Below, in pieces: positions 34,222-47,027 of a stretch of DNA of 64,000 bases. The stretch spans positions 1,893,146-1,957,145 of the forward strand of contig NW_003314272.1 of NCBI RefSeq assembly GCF_000143415.4, read 5' to 3'. The notes beneath the pieces are model-generated. The model was not told the DNA's origin. It searched no databases and saw only the letters and a program-made list of their open reading frames with translations. Position 1 is the first letter of the stretch. Each line of letters opens with the position of its first letter. This stretch comes from Selaginella moellendorffii (lineage: Eukaryota; Streptophyta; Lycopodiopsida; Selaginellales; Selaginellaceae). The translations under genes were made by a program, and so were the position numbers.

Positions 34222-36997
34222 ATGGATTCTTGCGCTGCGCGATCGAGCAATGTGGCAGTAGGGGGTTTGAGCCCGCTGAGCCACGCGCTGTGGAAGACGA
34301 TCCCTGGCGGCGGCGGCGGCGATGGTGGGATTGTGCCGGAGGCGATGGATGTGTCGGCGAGGCTGGCGTGGAGGGATTTGTTTGTGACGGCAAGTAATGC
34401 CCGGGGCGAGGTCCAGGTGCTGCTCCACCGCCTCTCTGGCTATGCCGAGCCGGGGAATATCACCGCGATCATGGGACCGTCGGGATCGGGCAAGTCGACG
34501 CTCCTCGATACTCTTGCTGGTAAGTTCTTCCAAAAAAAATGGGAGGATCTTATTTGATTTTTTCTCTTGCGATCGATCGACAGGCAGACTCGCTAAGAAC
34601 ACCACTCTCACGGGAGAGATCTTTCTCAATGGTCGAAAGAAGCAGCTCTCTTATGGAGTAGCGGTATGGTGGTGGAAGAACACTTTCTTGTTCTTCCAAA
34701 AGAAAACTTACTACGATTACTAAGAGTTTTCTTTTTCCTCTCTCTTAGGCGTATGTTACACAAGATGATACTCTCATTGGAACGCTCACGGTGCGAGAAA
34801 CCATCGCCTTCTCGGCAAACCTGCGGCTTCCCGATCGAATGCCGGCGAGCAAGAAGAGGGCGATCGTGGAGAGCACCATTGTGGAGATGGGGCTCCAGGA
34901 ATCGGCCGACACGGCGATTGGGAACTGGCACTTGAGGGGACTGAGCGGCGGAGAGAAGCGAAGGGTGAGCATCGCGCTGGAGATCCTTACTCGCCCTCGC
35001 CTGCTCTTTCTGGACGAGCCAACCAGTGGATTGGACAGGTAAGTTCATGTCAACAGTTCAACTTCTCTCGATTGTTAAGATTTATCAATCACTATGATCT
35101 TTTCTTGAACTTTGTGCAGTGCTTCAGCGTTTTTCGTGACGCAAACTCTCAAGAATCTGGCACGAGATGGCCGGACGGTGATTGCTTCCATTCACCAGCC
35201 CAGCAGCGAAGTCTTCGAGCTCTTCGACAATCTGTGCTTGCTCTCTCAGGGAAAATTGATCTACTTTGGCAATGGATATGGAGCTCGAGAGGTGGACTTA
35301 CACAGTTCTTTTTTCTGGAAAGCTGACCGCTGACCTCATTTTTTGTTCTTATCTCAGTTCTTCGCAGATGCCGGTTTTCCTTGTCCAGAGCTCCGGAATC
35401 CATCCGACCACTACTTGCGGGCCGTGAACGCTGACTTTGACAGGGTCCAGGCAACTCTCAGAGGAGCACTCAAACTCAAGGTTTATCACTTATCGACCAA
35501 AGCTCTCACCAAAACTTATGATTCCAATCTTTCCAGGATCTAGAGTACGCTGATCCTCTCGACAGGGTCTCCACGAGCAAAGTCATTGCCATCCTCGTCG
35601 AGGCCTTCCAATCGTCTGGGTACGCGATGATGATGGCGGCCAAAGTCCACGAGGTGTCCCAAACTGTAAGCAACACCAGGAAAAGATAAATGCCTGTTTT
35701 TGTCAACGCTCGTGTTTTCTCGATCAAGTGCTAACCTTTTCGCTGTCTTCGCTTCCAGAAAGGCGTGGTTCTCCAGTCGACAGGAAGTCACGCCAGCTTC
35801 TTCATGCAGGCTGCGACGCTGACCCTGCGATCTTTCAAAAACATGACGCGCGACATGGGATACTATTGGCTTCGTCTCGCCATTTACGTCATCCTCAACA
35901 TCGGAATTGGTACACTCTACTTTAGAATCGGCACTGACTACGGCTCCATCTCAGTAAGTCTCCAACATAAGTTTTTCATCTTTCAACTTATGAACTCCTG
36001 GAAACCTTTTTGTTTTGCTAGGCAAGAGCCGCTTGCATGTCTTACGTTGGTGGATTCCTCACTTTCATGTCCATCGGAGGGTTTCCATCGTTCGTGGAAG
36101 ACATCAAAGTAAGGAAGCGTTAAGCTTTTAACACTGATAGTTTCTTCTTCTCCAGGTGTTTAGCAGGGAGCGCTTGAATGGACACTACGGCGTGGCGGCG
36201 TTTATCATCGGCAACACGCTCTCTTCGTTACCATTCCTACTCCTCATCGCGCTTGTCTCCGGCGGCATAAGTTACAACATGGTCAAGCTCCACCCTGGAG
36301 TCGATCACTTTTTCTACTTCGTGCTCAACCTCTTCGCCTCGGTTGCGGCGGTGGAGTCCCTCATGATGACTGTGGCGAGCCTGGTCCCAAACTTTCTCAT
36401 GGGAATTATCACCGGAGCCGGAATCCAGGTACTCATCCATAAATATGTTTCGTTTACGTGCTCAAACGCCCGCTGGAATTTACAGGGAGTGTTCTTGCTC
36501 GTTGCCGGATTCTTCAGGCTCCCGGATGACCTCCCCAAGTTTTTCTGGAAGTATCCTATGTCGTACATTGGCTTCCACATGTATTCGCTCCAGGTGGGAA
36601 GGTTTTCTGCGAAGATCGCTACTTTTTAACTCCGTTTCTCTCCATCCAGGGAATGTACGAGAACGACTTCCGGGGCCTGGAATTCGGGAACAAGGTTCCC
36701 GGCCTGCCAACGATTCCAGGGGAGTTTGTGCTCGAGGACGTGTACCAGATCAACATGGCGAGGTCCAAGTGGTGGAACCTCGGCATCATCTTCCTGATGA
36801 TCCTCGCCTACAGGCTGCTCTTCTTCCTTGTGATCAAGTTCGCGGAGAATGTCCGGCCTGGGCTGAGCAGGGTCATCGCCAAGAGCAAGGCGAACCTCCT
36901 GCTTCGAAACAACTCGGCTCTACAGACCGCCATCAGGCCAGTCACGCATTCTCCACCTCCAAAGGAGTTGAAAGTTGCTCCAGCTTACACACCCTGA
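34222..36997 (+). CDS. ABCG half-size transporter (WBC type)
   Basis: The start is at 34222 ('[15 protein letters not shown]'). About 11 exons encode the reverse ABC layout: nucleotide-binding domain first, membrane domain second. Visible motifs are Walker A 'GPSGSGKST', Q-loop 'AYVTQDD', signature '[13 protein letters not shown]', Walker B '[12 protein letters not shown]' and the H-loop 'VIASIHQPS'. The second half has the ABC2-type membrane segments ('[20 protein letters not shown]', '[20 protein letters not shown]', '[20 protein letters not shown]'). The family exports cutin, wax or sporopollenin precursors, or hormones, as dimers across the plasma membrane. It resembles the ABCG11/12 branch, but substrate and partner are not readable. 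Confidence 0.93.
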
Positions 36998-37310
36998 GCA
37001 ACAAACTTATAAACAAAATCCACAGTGTAAAGTCTCTTACCCCGCAAATCTTTTGCTTTTGTTTTTCTTAGCTGCGCGGGTTTGACAGTGTTCTAACCCT
37101 GTCAAGCTATCCAACAGAATAAAACAAGGACAAAGAATAAAACCATGACAACTTTGCGACGTAAGGATTTGACCTCTTTGGAAAGTTGGGAATGCCAAAA
37201 TGCGAAAAAAAAACCGACCTCTGGTCCTGGTTCTCAATCGCTCTGGCACAAAAAAATCGCACATCAAATCATCTACTTGGTGGTCCTCCGCAATCGGAGC
37301 AACACGTCGG
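36998..37310. other. Convergent 3' spacer
   Basis: About 310 bp between the ends of the convergent ABCG and TIGR01589-type genes. It contains 3' untranslated sequence only, as far as I can see. Confidence 0.5.
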
Positions 37311-38843
37311 CTACTTCAAATCTCCAAAGTCCAAACTATCCAGTAGCTTGTCATCCTCTGAAAAGACGCAATTTGCTGCACAGGCAAACGAGTTTAGGAA
37401 CGAAAGAGAAAAAGGCTGGAGCTCACCGATATCGTGCTTGTCGGGAGATTGCAAATATGACTCAGTCTCGGGGCTCATGAACGGGGAAGAGTAGCCTCCA
37501 AGCGCTCCTAGATCTGGATCAACAGCGCACCTCAAAACCGAGGAGAAAAGAAACATATCTACGTACCAGAACTCGCTCCCAGCTCCGCGGCGAGATCCGA
37601 CAAGCTAAAGTTCCTCGGAAGATGGCCAAGTGTTCCAAGCGACTCCCTTGAGTTGTGGCCATCTTCTTCTCCACCGTCAAACGACACAATCCCATTCTGA
37701 GAGTTGTGCTCGTGAGAGTGAGGCTCATGCGACACAAACGGCGTGTCCAAAACCATCCCGGACATATCAGTAATGCCTCCAAACGGGAAGTTTGCGCCGT
37801 TGGCACCTCCCGAACCGGGAATATCGCCTGTTTGCATGATTGAATCCATTGCACTGCAAGAAAGAAACGTATCAAACGACCTGCTAGGATTCTTAAACCC
37901 GAAAGCTACCTGGATCCTGGACTCTCGTGAAAGTTCTCAGCTAGTGGATTGCCACCGGTTACTATAGGCATTGGTGGAGCGGGCATATCACCAGTCAGTG
38001 GAGGAACTGGATAGCCCATCGGCACCTGTCCCACTTCATGTTTGCAACGTAAGTATACGTCAGTGACCAGCTTGAATTCAACCCGGAGGCTTACTTGCGT
38101 GGTGCATGCCATTGCTGGGATGCGGCATTGGAACTTTTGTTGGAATAATTCGCATCTTTTGCATCAGATGGACCTGCTGCTCGAGCAAATGATTGAAAGT
38201 CATGATGTGCTTTTTCAGCTTGAGCCTGGCGTAGTAAGCCTTGAAAAAATCTGGATTTTGTTCTTCTAGCTTTTGCCAAACTGAAACAGTTATAGAGCGC
38301 GTGATTTTCGGCAGGAAATGAATAAAGCATTGACGTACCGAGGCTTGTAAAACCAGGCTCGATCTTTGCTTGGTTCAAGAGAGTGTTGATAACCTCGGTT
38401 TGATTCATGTACAGCTGAAGGCACCTTTCAATGAGGTTTTGTACCTGAAAGTTCCATCAGAACCATTACACGGGCAAAAGTGATCGTCCCTACCAATTGT
38501 ATGTCTTCGCATGAGATTTTTCTTCCCTCGGTACTTTGGTTTGCAGCAGAAGAAGGTGAGCTCTCAGTTCCAGCTGGAGCATTCGCCTGCTGAGTTTGCT
38601 GCGAGGCTTCCTGCGGTACTTGCTGCTGCTGCTGCTGCTGCTGTGCAGGCGATGGAGACTACACCAATCAAAATTCACGAATATCAGAATGGAATTCGTC
38701 CGCTTTGCTGAATCCGATCAATGAAAAGGCCGAAGCAGCTCGAGGAAATCAGAAAGAAGCAGTACCTGAGACGGCGCTGGCACTTGTGAGGAAGAAGAAG
38801 GAGAAGGAAGCGGCTTTGCTGTTTGCGAAGCCTGCTGCGGCAT
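37311..38843 (-). CDS. Plant-specific TIGR01589-domain protein
   Basis: The start is at 38843 ('MPQQASQTAKPLPSPS'). A Gln/Ser/Pro-rich N-terminus includes a polyglutamine run from a CAG-type microsatellite near 38617-38643. The conserved block follows: 'VQNLIERCLQLYMNQTEVIN' and 'LLNQAKIEPGFTSL', then 'VWQKLEEQNPDFFKAYYARL' and 'HIMTFNHLLEQQVHLM'. This block is characteristic of the uncharacterised plant family known from the TIGR01589 model. The C-terminus has 'NFSLSDLAAELGAS' and ends 'KLLDSLDFGDLK', short acidic-hydrophobic segments that resemble transcriptional activation motifs; that resemblance is inference. Nuclear function is likely but unproven. Confidence 0.8.
38617..38643. repeat. 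CAG/CTG trinucleotide repeat (polyQ)
   Basis: About nine trinucleotide units in an exon of the TIGR01589-type gene, encoding Gln on the minus strand. Confidence 0.9.
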
Positions 38844-39793
38844 GGATATCACGAGACAAACTCTAGCCCCTACTTCCTGTAGAATCTACATTCTAGACAC
38901 CCCCCTGCTCAAATCTCCAGTCCGAGAGGAAACTGGAGAGAAAAAAACAATCCGGGAGCCTCCAGATCCACGAGCCTAGAATTCTATCCTATGCCATCCG
39001 GCCCACTATATGTACTCTAGCCTACAATGTACTAACCTCCGTAATTCTCGAGCTGAGTCTGGACACCACTGGAATGCCCACTACTCATCATCTAAGTTCC
39101 GTAATGCTCCTGGACACAGCAAAAAGGAAAAGTCCGAGTTAAACACATCGCAAGTAAGCATGAGGTCGATAGAAACAAGAAAACAAAGCTCTTCTTTTTT
39201 TTCAAACGAGAAGAAGTTCGCTAAAATCACGGCAACCAAAGATGTGTGGAGCCAAAGAATTTAAGAACCCCGTGCACAGCAGAACGGAAGAACAGGAAGT
39301 ACCAAACAAATGGACAAAAATTCTCAATGCCACACGCACAGAGTGTAAGAACGCAGAGTCTAAAGGCAAGAGGAGAAAACAAAAAAAAAAAAAAAAACAA
39401 AACACACACAAACAAACACACACACACGCAAACAAGGAAAATGCTTCCAAAGGCCCAGAGAGAAAAGGAAAAACGCTATCGCAAAGAGAAAGAGACCTAA
39501 TTCTCTCTGACGCTGCCCATCGCTCACCCTTTCGATCGCTACCGCCCAAGCGACGAGAAATTACGCAGCGGCCAGGCAGCCAGGGAGCGCCAGGAAGCCC
39601 ACATTGCAATCAATCAATCACTCGCTCAATCAATCCATCGCTAGCAGCAGCAGCGGCGCGGCGGCCATACCATTTCGCTGGCCGCTTCCGTCCTCCGCGA
39701 ATCGGCCGAAAGCGCCGCCCTGCCCAGCTGGGCCGCCATTCTTTCCCTTCTTCCTCCGCCTCTTCGTCTTGCATGGCGAGAGAGAAAAATGGG

Positions 39794-39825
<32 letters not shown>

Positions 39826-40403
39826 CGGCGAATATTCCACCGTTTTTGTCATGTGGCTCGAGATATTTTTCTGGCTAATCACCATTCCTTCGTCCGTACG
39901 ATATAAAAGAGTGGCATTGCTTCATCCATGGAGCGGAGCTCCAACTTTTGGCCTTTTCAATCTTTCTGGCTTGATCACGGGATCACGATTGTTCCATCCT
40001 GGGGAGGAAATAAATAAGAGAAGAAAGTGGCAACGAATCAAGGAGATTTTCAAGGTACCTTGCGTTCACGAGGAGATCGCTTGGTCCGTGGAGTGCTTAA
40101 AAGCCTCCACTTTTCATATGTTCCTGGGACACTTGCCACGAAAGAAAAGGAGGAGATCTAGGCTTTAGCACTTTGCTGGCCCTGGCATCACGTACCTATG
40201 TTGCTGCCGGGAAGTACTTTAAACTCTCTCGCCACAGGATAAAAAAGAAAGCCATCTGAGATGTGATTTCCCGTTGGACAGCGTACCGCTTTGAGATAGA
40301 TGGAAAGAGATAAACTGGCGGACCTGGTACTCCATACTCGCGCCTTTAACGAGCTTTTAAAGCTCGAAAGTGAGCTTCTCTCGCGCCCCTCTCCTTCTTC
40401 GTC
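38844..40403. other. Long intergenic region with simple repeats
   Basis: About 1.55 kb upstream of the TIGR01589-type gene and beyond the 3' end of COP1. It includes an A/CA-rich stretch near 39378-39430, a CAAT-rich stretch near 39607-39640 and a (GA)n run near 39795-39820. A 308-codon frame across 39242-40168 is low-complexity (Lys, Thr, Gln, then Arg/Glu from the GA run) and probably spurious. The sequence is most likely a long leader and promoter for the minus-strand gene. Confidence 0.5.
39795..39820. repeat. (GA)n microsatellite
   Basis: About twelve GA dinucleotides followed by a short G run, upstream of the TIGR01589-type gene. GA tracts are known targets of BBR/BPC factors in plants; a role here is inference. 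Confidence 0.9.
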
Positions 40404-43005
40404 TCAAGACGCCAGCATGAGAGCTCTGATCTCCCCCTGGCTGCTTGCCGCCAGCATGGTGTGGCTATCACTCCTCCTCCAGCAGACGGCGCTGACAAAC
40501 GGTCGTGTATCATCGTCAGCTGCGTCCTTTCTCGCAAATAAATGGCTGAGTGCCGGCTTTGGAATCCCCTGAAACATCACCATTGAGATTTGTTCTACTT
40601 CGTCTTGACAATGCAGCTCTAAAAACCAGGCTTACCTTGTGGTAAACATAGACCTCGTTTGTCTCGCTCCCACAGGCGATGTAATCAGAAGTGACAGACA
40701 GCCCGACAAAGTTCTTTTCGTTCGTATGACCTCTATACACCTGGAGCTGCAAGCAGATAATCGATAAACATCAGTGTCTGAGATGATTGTATATCAGCGT
40801 CGCATTGATCAGATCTCATTGATGCTTACGGTATTCCAGCTTTCGAGGCTCCATAGCCGAAGCGTACCGTCAGTAGAGGCGGAAACCATCTCGTTTGATG
40901 GCGTAAACTTGACGTACGAGACGGCCTTTTCATGGCCCTTGAACAAATGCAAGGGGCACTTTGTCTGACGTAAATCGTAGTAATAAATGCAGTGGTCCGC
41001 TGATCCTGCCTGAAATTTTCAGCGAAGTTAACAGCAAACACAGAAGAGAGATATGAAAGAAAAAAAACGGACCCCAACTAAATTACTCGAGATAGGATTG
41101 AACGTCACCGAGCAAATGTTTGCCTTAACCTCGACTGTCAGAACACTCGTCTTGAGCTCCTTGCTCCATAGCTTAACCTGCAAGGGAGATTGACCCAAAT
41201 CATCCTGTAAAAAAAGAAGTAATTGTTTCTAACTTTGCCGTCGTCGCCTCCAGAGACTAACCGCGACGGCTCCATTGGCGAGAAATCAACACTCCATATC
41301 CGCCTTTCGTGCTCGTCATAATTGACTGTATTCTGAATGAAATGGTTTTTATATCAGAGCCGATCGATAGGACCCCATTCTTTTACTTACTTGGCACGCA
41401 CTAATATCCCAGATCTTTATGATGCCGTCGTAATCGCTAGTAGCGACGCAGCTTTTGGAAAACTTGTCCCAGCTCACACAACTTAGCTTCTTACCTGTTT
41501 GTATCTCAAGGCTTGGATTCCACACGACAAGGGACCATCTCACAGCCTACAGATGTTAAGCCCTTGTGTTTACCCCATTGCAAGATTCTCATATTTACCT
41601 TCGGAAACTCGAACACCCGCAAATATCCCGAGACACTCGCTGTTACAAAGAACTCGTCACCGGGATCAAAATCGAGGCTGCACAGAATGCTTGCGCTTGA
41701 GATGTGAGCTTCAGAAAATGCACAACGGCATACCCAGATACGATGTTTGAGGAATTTGACAGACCTCCTGATTGAGTTTCCGATAGTACATGTAGTTTTC
41801 TGCAGCATTGTCAGTTCTTGGAATGCCTTGAGGTACACTGAGAAATCATACCTATAGCGACAAAATCCTGAAACAACGGAGCGAAAGGTGTCTAATCCAG
41901 AACCATAACTGCCTCTGGATTGGCAACGTCTAATCTCGTCTATGTAGATTTCTCGAAACAGGTCATATTGCTGCAACAAATGGCGGAGTATAAAATATCA
42001 AATAGTTCGTCACAACACTTTGACGCTTTACCTCAATTAGAACCATGGCTTTCCTTCTTTTAGGAGTCGGCTGCAGCAACTTGGCAACAGAATTCTGAGA
42101 AATTCCAGAGCTCGTTGAGCTCGCAGACATTTTAGCTCCAGAAAATGCTGTCAGATACGATTTCTTCTGTTGCTGGAGTTGGCTTCTTTCTTGTCTCAGC
42201 GACAGCAAGTCATTCTTCAAGGCTCTCATATCTTCCTTCACCTGCATTCAGAGATCAATAAAAGCCCAAATCGTTATTTCGAAAAGCATCACACTTACTG
42301 ACCTTGTCAAGTTCAAGTTGCTTTCGCCTTTTCAACTCGTGGAAAAACTCAAGCAAATAATCCATATTCTCCTCGGCCTCTCTGTGTTGTGCCTTCATCT
42401 TTCTATCCGAGAGAAGGTTGAGCAGAAAGTCGATTTCCTTGAGCGACATATCATGAGCTCCCTGTAAAAACAAAAGGGACAAAAGTAAAGTGGGAAAAGT
42501 GAAAACGGTACGAGAAAAGTTCAGCCACCGACATGCTGGAGAGCGACTCGTAAGTTCTCTGTGGGAGAACCTCGAGTCAGAGATTTTAGTGTCTGGAGCT
42601 CTCTCACGACCTGGATCATAACAAGCCAAAGGCATGAAATCTCGTGAGAATCTAGGAAACCTCTAGAAAATTCCAGACCTTCCCGAGAAGAACGTTGGGA
42701 TACATGAGCTTCGTGGTGAGGTAGCTGGAGCAGCAAGGGCAGCTACTCCTCCCGTTCAAGTGCGTCGAAACACACGAGTAGCAAAAGCTGTGTCCGCAAG
42801 CCGTGAGAAATGGATCTCTCAACGTCTGGAAACATACTGGACACGAGAGATCCTTCTCCAGATCGGCCAGCGCCACCGCCGGGAGAGGAGGCGATGGATG
42901 AGGAGGATCCCGAGGAGGAGGAGCAAGAGAAGGATCTTCCTGGCAGCTCTTGCTCTTCCCTGGATCGCTATCATCGGCGATCGTCGCGGTTTCACCCTTC
43001 GGCAT
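40404..43005 (-). CDS. COP1: COP1-like RING, coiled-coil, WD40 ubiquitin ligase
   Basis: The start at 43005 ('[16 protein letters not shown]') was chosen over a longer in-frame upstream extension that lacks similarity. Domain order is as in COP1: a RING finger ('[20 protein letters not shown]', then 'CSTHL'-type spacing and 'CPCC'), a coiled coil ('[19 protein letters not shown]'), a linker with 'TPKRRKAM', then seven WD repeats ('[20 protein letters not shown]', '[20 protein letters not shown]', '[20 protein letters not shown]'). The last repeats match the substrate-binding face used for VP motifs. COP1 represses photomorphogenesis by degrading HY5-type factors with SPA partners. The linker between coiled coil and propeller is shorter than in Arabidopsis COP1, and one junction near 41780-41870 was hard to place. 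All Cys/His RING ligands are present. Confidence 0.92.
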
Positions 43006-43363
43006 TCGATCGTCGAGGCGGCGCAGGAATTTCACAAACCTACGTCCACAAAGACGAGAGACAATGCTCGGTAGCGTCAGCGGTAGCGGACAAATATTAC
43101 CTTTTCTCTCCCTCCAGCGCAAGAACCCTAGCGCTAGCTAGCAGCGAAAATTCCCGGCTAGCAGCCTCGAGTCCATGTGGTTTTCACGTGCGAACGGGAG
43201 AGATCGACGGCTCTCAAGGCGCAAGAGATCAATCTGACGGCCCAGAGCGCGTGGAGCTGTTTTAAACGAAACAAGCGGGATGTCTACGTGGATGCCCAGA
43301 AGATATGAACGTAAAGAAAGAGATGAGAGACGAACGTTTTTCTCTTTTATATTCTTCCTCTCG

Positions 43364-45203
43364 TCAGTAGATCCTTACACCCAATTTCTTAAGCTTGGAC
43401 CTGACATCGCTGTTTTGTTTCTCGAGCTTGAGGCTCCGGAAGTGGTTCTGGAACTCGGAGAAGTCGGCCTTCATTTGCTCCAGCTCGCACCGGATCGTCC
43501 GGATCTCCTGCTGGAGCGCCGCGGTTCCTCCCCCCTCGATCTTGGGAACCTCCATCGGCAGCTTCTGATTCGCCTGGCTGCTGTTCTTGAGCTTGAGGTG
43601 CTCGAAAAAGAGGATCTGCATCACGGTTCGCAGCGGGAGGCGCTCGTTCTGCGCGGCGTGCATCGAGGAATGGAGTGACAGCCGCTTACAGTCCAGAAGC
43701 TGGCACAGATCCTTGCGTTCTTCGTCCTTGAGCTCCGGATGGACCTGCAAAGTCACAAGGTTTTCGTAAGTCACAAGAGCTATGGAGCTGGCACTCCACC
43801 TTGAGGAAGATATTGATGGCGGTGTAGAGATAATCGTGCGAAGCGCGGTAAGAGTCCGGGAGAGCCTCAGCGAGAGCCTTGAACCTCGCTACGCTCAAGT
43901 TCCTGTCCTGCGAGATCTCGGCCAGGTAATTGTCCACCAGAGTCGCCACCCTCACTCGATGATCCAGCACCACCGAGTTGCCGCTCCCATAGTTGCTCGT
44001 GACGATCTCGTCTTGCCTCACAAAGTGCTCGACGAGCCTCTGCACTAGATCAACGTCAACCTTGAGTCCACAGCAGCTGCTCGCGTCGAGCGCCGGCACG
44101 AGCAAGTCGCTCAATGCTGCGCTGTCCAGCTGCGTACCTGCGCGCTGCTCGAGGTCGATCTTGCAAGGCAAGTCGGCCTCCAGGAGGTGCGCCATCCGGA
44201 TCAAGTGCATGAGAAACCGGCTGGGAACCAAGTCCTTCCCCCGAGGAAGCATGCTCAGGACCTGTTCCAGGAGAAGCCTTCCTTTGCCTCGAAACGAATG
44301 CTGGTCGTACTCGATCTCGGAGCGCCGGGGAAGCCAGCTCAAAGCGTAGAGCGCGACCGCACCAGCAATCAGCTCCAGCTTCATCCCTTTCACCCGTATC
44401 GCGGCCATCACCTTTTTGAAATAGTCAACTGGAAGCTTGAGAAGATCGTCAAACCACCACTCTTTCATGAGCTCCTGTTTGTTGCTGCTACTCAGATCCA
44501 TGCTCCTCCTGCTCGGGCTCTGAGCTCTCGATCCCATCCTACTGCCGTGACTACTCCGGACACCCCGCGGATCTGTGCAAGCCTTCCATGCTATGGATTC
44601 CGTGCACCTCTGGACGATCATCAGCCTCTCGGCCCAGGCGTGAATTTTTCCGCAGCTCAGCAACACTGTCACCGAGTCCTTCCACGATCCCAAGACGACG
44701 GTGTTGAAAAAAGCCTCGGCCTTGGACACGAGGTTCCCGTCCTCCAGATCCTCCGTCATCTCCAGGTGAACCGCGGCACACCACAGCGCCGCCACGTTGG
44801 AGGCGTCCATGTCGACGGGCATTCCATAGCAGAACTTTGCTGCCAGCTCGAACGCCTCGGGGCCGCCGGGAACTTCGTCCAGTCGTATCCGGTTCTTTTG
44901 CGTGTCCCGGGACTCAAACACCAAGCGGTTGAGAAGGCCGCTCCTAGAAAGCAGTGGAAACTTTGGTTGCAAGCAATGTAAGCTTTCATCGCCCAAGAGA
45001 AAGAAACAAGAAAAGAATACCTTGTGAAGATGGAACCTCACATCTTTCACCTCCACCACGATGTCACTTTGTAGCTCCGTCGCCACGCACCTAAAACCCG
45101 AGAAATCAAGACCATCCACAAACGAAAATCTCAATGCCACGAACCAAGAGCGGCCTTTCGCCTCCGAGAGATTGGCATTTGCCCCCAGCTTTATGGTACT
45201 CAT
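43364..45203 (-). CDS. BTB/NPH3 family protein
   Basis: The start is at the ATG 45203 ('MSTIKLGANANLSEAKG'). Three exons: the first carries the N-terminal part of the BTB domain ('ELQSDIVVEVKDVRFHLHK'), the second continues with 'FPLLSRSGLLNRLVF' and the long NPH3 domain ('WWFDDLLKLPVDYFKKVMAA', 'RVATLVDNYLAE', 'LPDSYRASHDYLYTAI'), and the last adds 'LKDEERKDLCQLLDCKRLS' and a coiled coil. The conserved Tyr in the NPH3 core is present. These proteins act as substrate adaptors of CUL3 ubiquitin ligases downstream of phototropins. The C-terminal coiled coil is of the type that binds phototropin. Length, about 600 residues, is normal. It lies next to COP1, another light-signalling ligase, but this adjacency is probably chance. 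Confidence 0.92.
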
Positions 45204-45814
45204 CGCATCCTTTCCCAAAATTCCTCACCCCGATCGCTCCCTGGAGCAAGGAGGAGATCAATCAAAAGCCCGGCAATTCCTCTACACTCATTCCACGACA
45301 AGAATAGGCATTGCCTCCTCTAAAAAAATGGCAACCCCGAAATACCTAGAGCCCTACCCTGCCGATGGATCCATCGCCAAAAACACTCGGTCCAGCGAGC
45401 GGCGCTCACTCCGCGCGCCAAGAACACCACGGCGCCATCGCACCGAATTGCTCCTCGCTGCCGCCGTGCCCTCGCCCCGGGGCAACAAGAACAGCAAAAG
45501 TACCGTCCATTGCCCTCCTCTCTCATACTCTGGCTAGCTATACCACTAGTAACTACGCACTCGGAGGGAGGAGGGAAGCGCAAAGATTCTCAACCCTGGG
45601 CCGTCGGATCTGTTACACGTGGACGGCTGGCCGTGGGGCCCGGACATACCCCAAATGGACCAATAGCAAGCTGCCACGTCTGAATCTGCGTGCAACATGG
45701 CGTGCATTATAGCATGATGCACGATGATGAGATCTTTTAACTTATGCATGAGGGTATATTCGACCGCTTTGATACGGCGCGGTTGACTAAGAGTTAGCTA
45801 GCTCCAAATGTTTG
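45204..45814. other. Intergenic region upstream of NPH3 gene
   Basis: About 610 bp holding the NPH3 gene's leader and promoter and the 3' end of the zinc-module gene. No coding frame is convincing. Confidence 0.5.
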
Positions 45815-46822
45815 TCACCGTACATTGATTTTCCTTGTCTTTATGTTTCCACCGTGATCACCGCCGCTGTTCTTGGGGGCCATTTGTTGCGTCTTCTTGA
45901 GAGAACCCAGGTTTTGGGTGACGAGTTTGAGCGATTGTTTCCAAGTGCTGGCCTTCTTCTCCAGATATCTGCAACAAGAATGATAGAAATTTCACGATCC
46001 AAAGCTCCCAGAAAACCAAACCTTTCGTTTGGCCTATAGCCAATACACTTTACGCACTTTGGTCCATCCACCTGGTCACCCATTCCCTTGTCCACACACT
46101 TCCTACAATATAGCTTACCACAAACCTGGAAGAAAGAACCATCGATCAAACTAGAATTCCATCCAAGGATAATCTCATCACATACACACGGCCACACTTA
46201 CCAGACACCTCGTTTTCAACCACAGTGGCCTCTCCCCACACTTGGTACACTGTTGGCTGTCAACGTTTCGATTCCCAGTCGGAGGTAGAGTCCTAGGTGG
46301 AAAAAACCCACATAGCTCCGTCCGGACTACCCGGGGCCGAGATGGAGCTCTAGATCTCCCAGACAACACAATATAGTCCTCTCTATTTCCAAGCAGCTCT
46401 CCCACAGTGGAACTCTTTCGAGGCGATTGCCGCTCCTCACACTCCACTTCCTCGTACACAGTCGCCATCTTGGGAGGACTCACTGGAACTGGAACTGGAG
46501 CTGGAGCTGGAGAAAGATTTGGAGCTGAACGAATTGGAGCTACTGGACTTGGAGTTTTTGGAGGTGGAGCTCCAGGGGCTGGATTCAACGGAGTTTCGCT
46601 CAAAACCAAGTCCTTGAGCGTGAGATCCTGCTGCCAAGCCATTTGCTCGTAGAAGGCATCTAGAGCTTCTTTCCTATTCCTATTACCACTACTAGAAACA
46701 CTATTAGTCTTCCATAACATTTCCGGGCTCCCATCCAAAGCTTCTTTCCTATTCCTACCATCACTACTAGAAGCAATGCTAGTCTTCCATGGCACTTCCG
46801 GGCTTCCATCATCAACAGCCAT
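45815..46822 (-). CDS. Cys-rich zinc module protein, XLG-like module
   Basis: The start is at 46822 ('MAVDDGSPEVPWKTS'). The N-terminus contains a tandem duplication of about 26 residues ('SSSDGRNRKEALDGSPE' and 'SSSGNRNRKEALDAFYE'). A Pro/Ala-rich stretch follows, then a Cys-rich module split by an intron: 'QCTKCGERPLWLKTRC' joined to 'VCGKLYCRKCVDKGMGDQVD' and 'GPKCVKCIGYRPNER'. The Cys spacing and the 'KYC-CV-MG-GPKCV-CIG' pattern resemble the zinc module of plant extra-large G proteins (XLG), but no G-alpha domain follows. The last exon is basic and helical and ends at 45815. Function is unknown; a zinc-dependent protein-interaction role is inference. Confidence 0.72.
46662..46810 (-). 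repeat. Tandem coding duplication in zinc-module gene
   Basis: Two adjacent, diverged 72-78 bp units in the first exon. Both contain 'aaagcttctttcctattcct' or a close variant on the plus strand, at about 46658-46680 and 46737-46757. Confidence 0.85.
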
Positions 46823-47027
46823 TGCTCTCCCCAAGTGTCTCTTCGCAATCTCTTTTTAAGTGACAAAACACGACAACAAATCAAAACACTACAACGGAGT
46901 AGCCCAAGTTGGTCTCTCAACTTCATTGATCATACTAAATAAAAAATGAAGTATATTCGCAAAATGGTTCTCTACGACATAGAGACCCAAATCTTTTTTA
47001 TCACGGGGGATCTCGATCATATCCTTC

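Noticed and set aside
39242-40168. Open frame of 308 codons on the plus strand
   Set aside because: The translation is low-complexity and follows the simple repeats beneath it (A/CA and GA runs); no domain, and it lies in the leader/promoter of a minus-strand gene.
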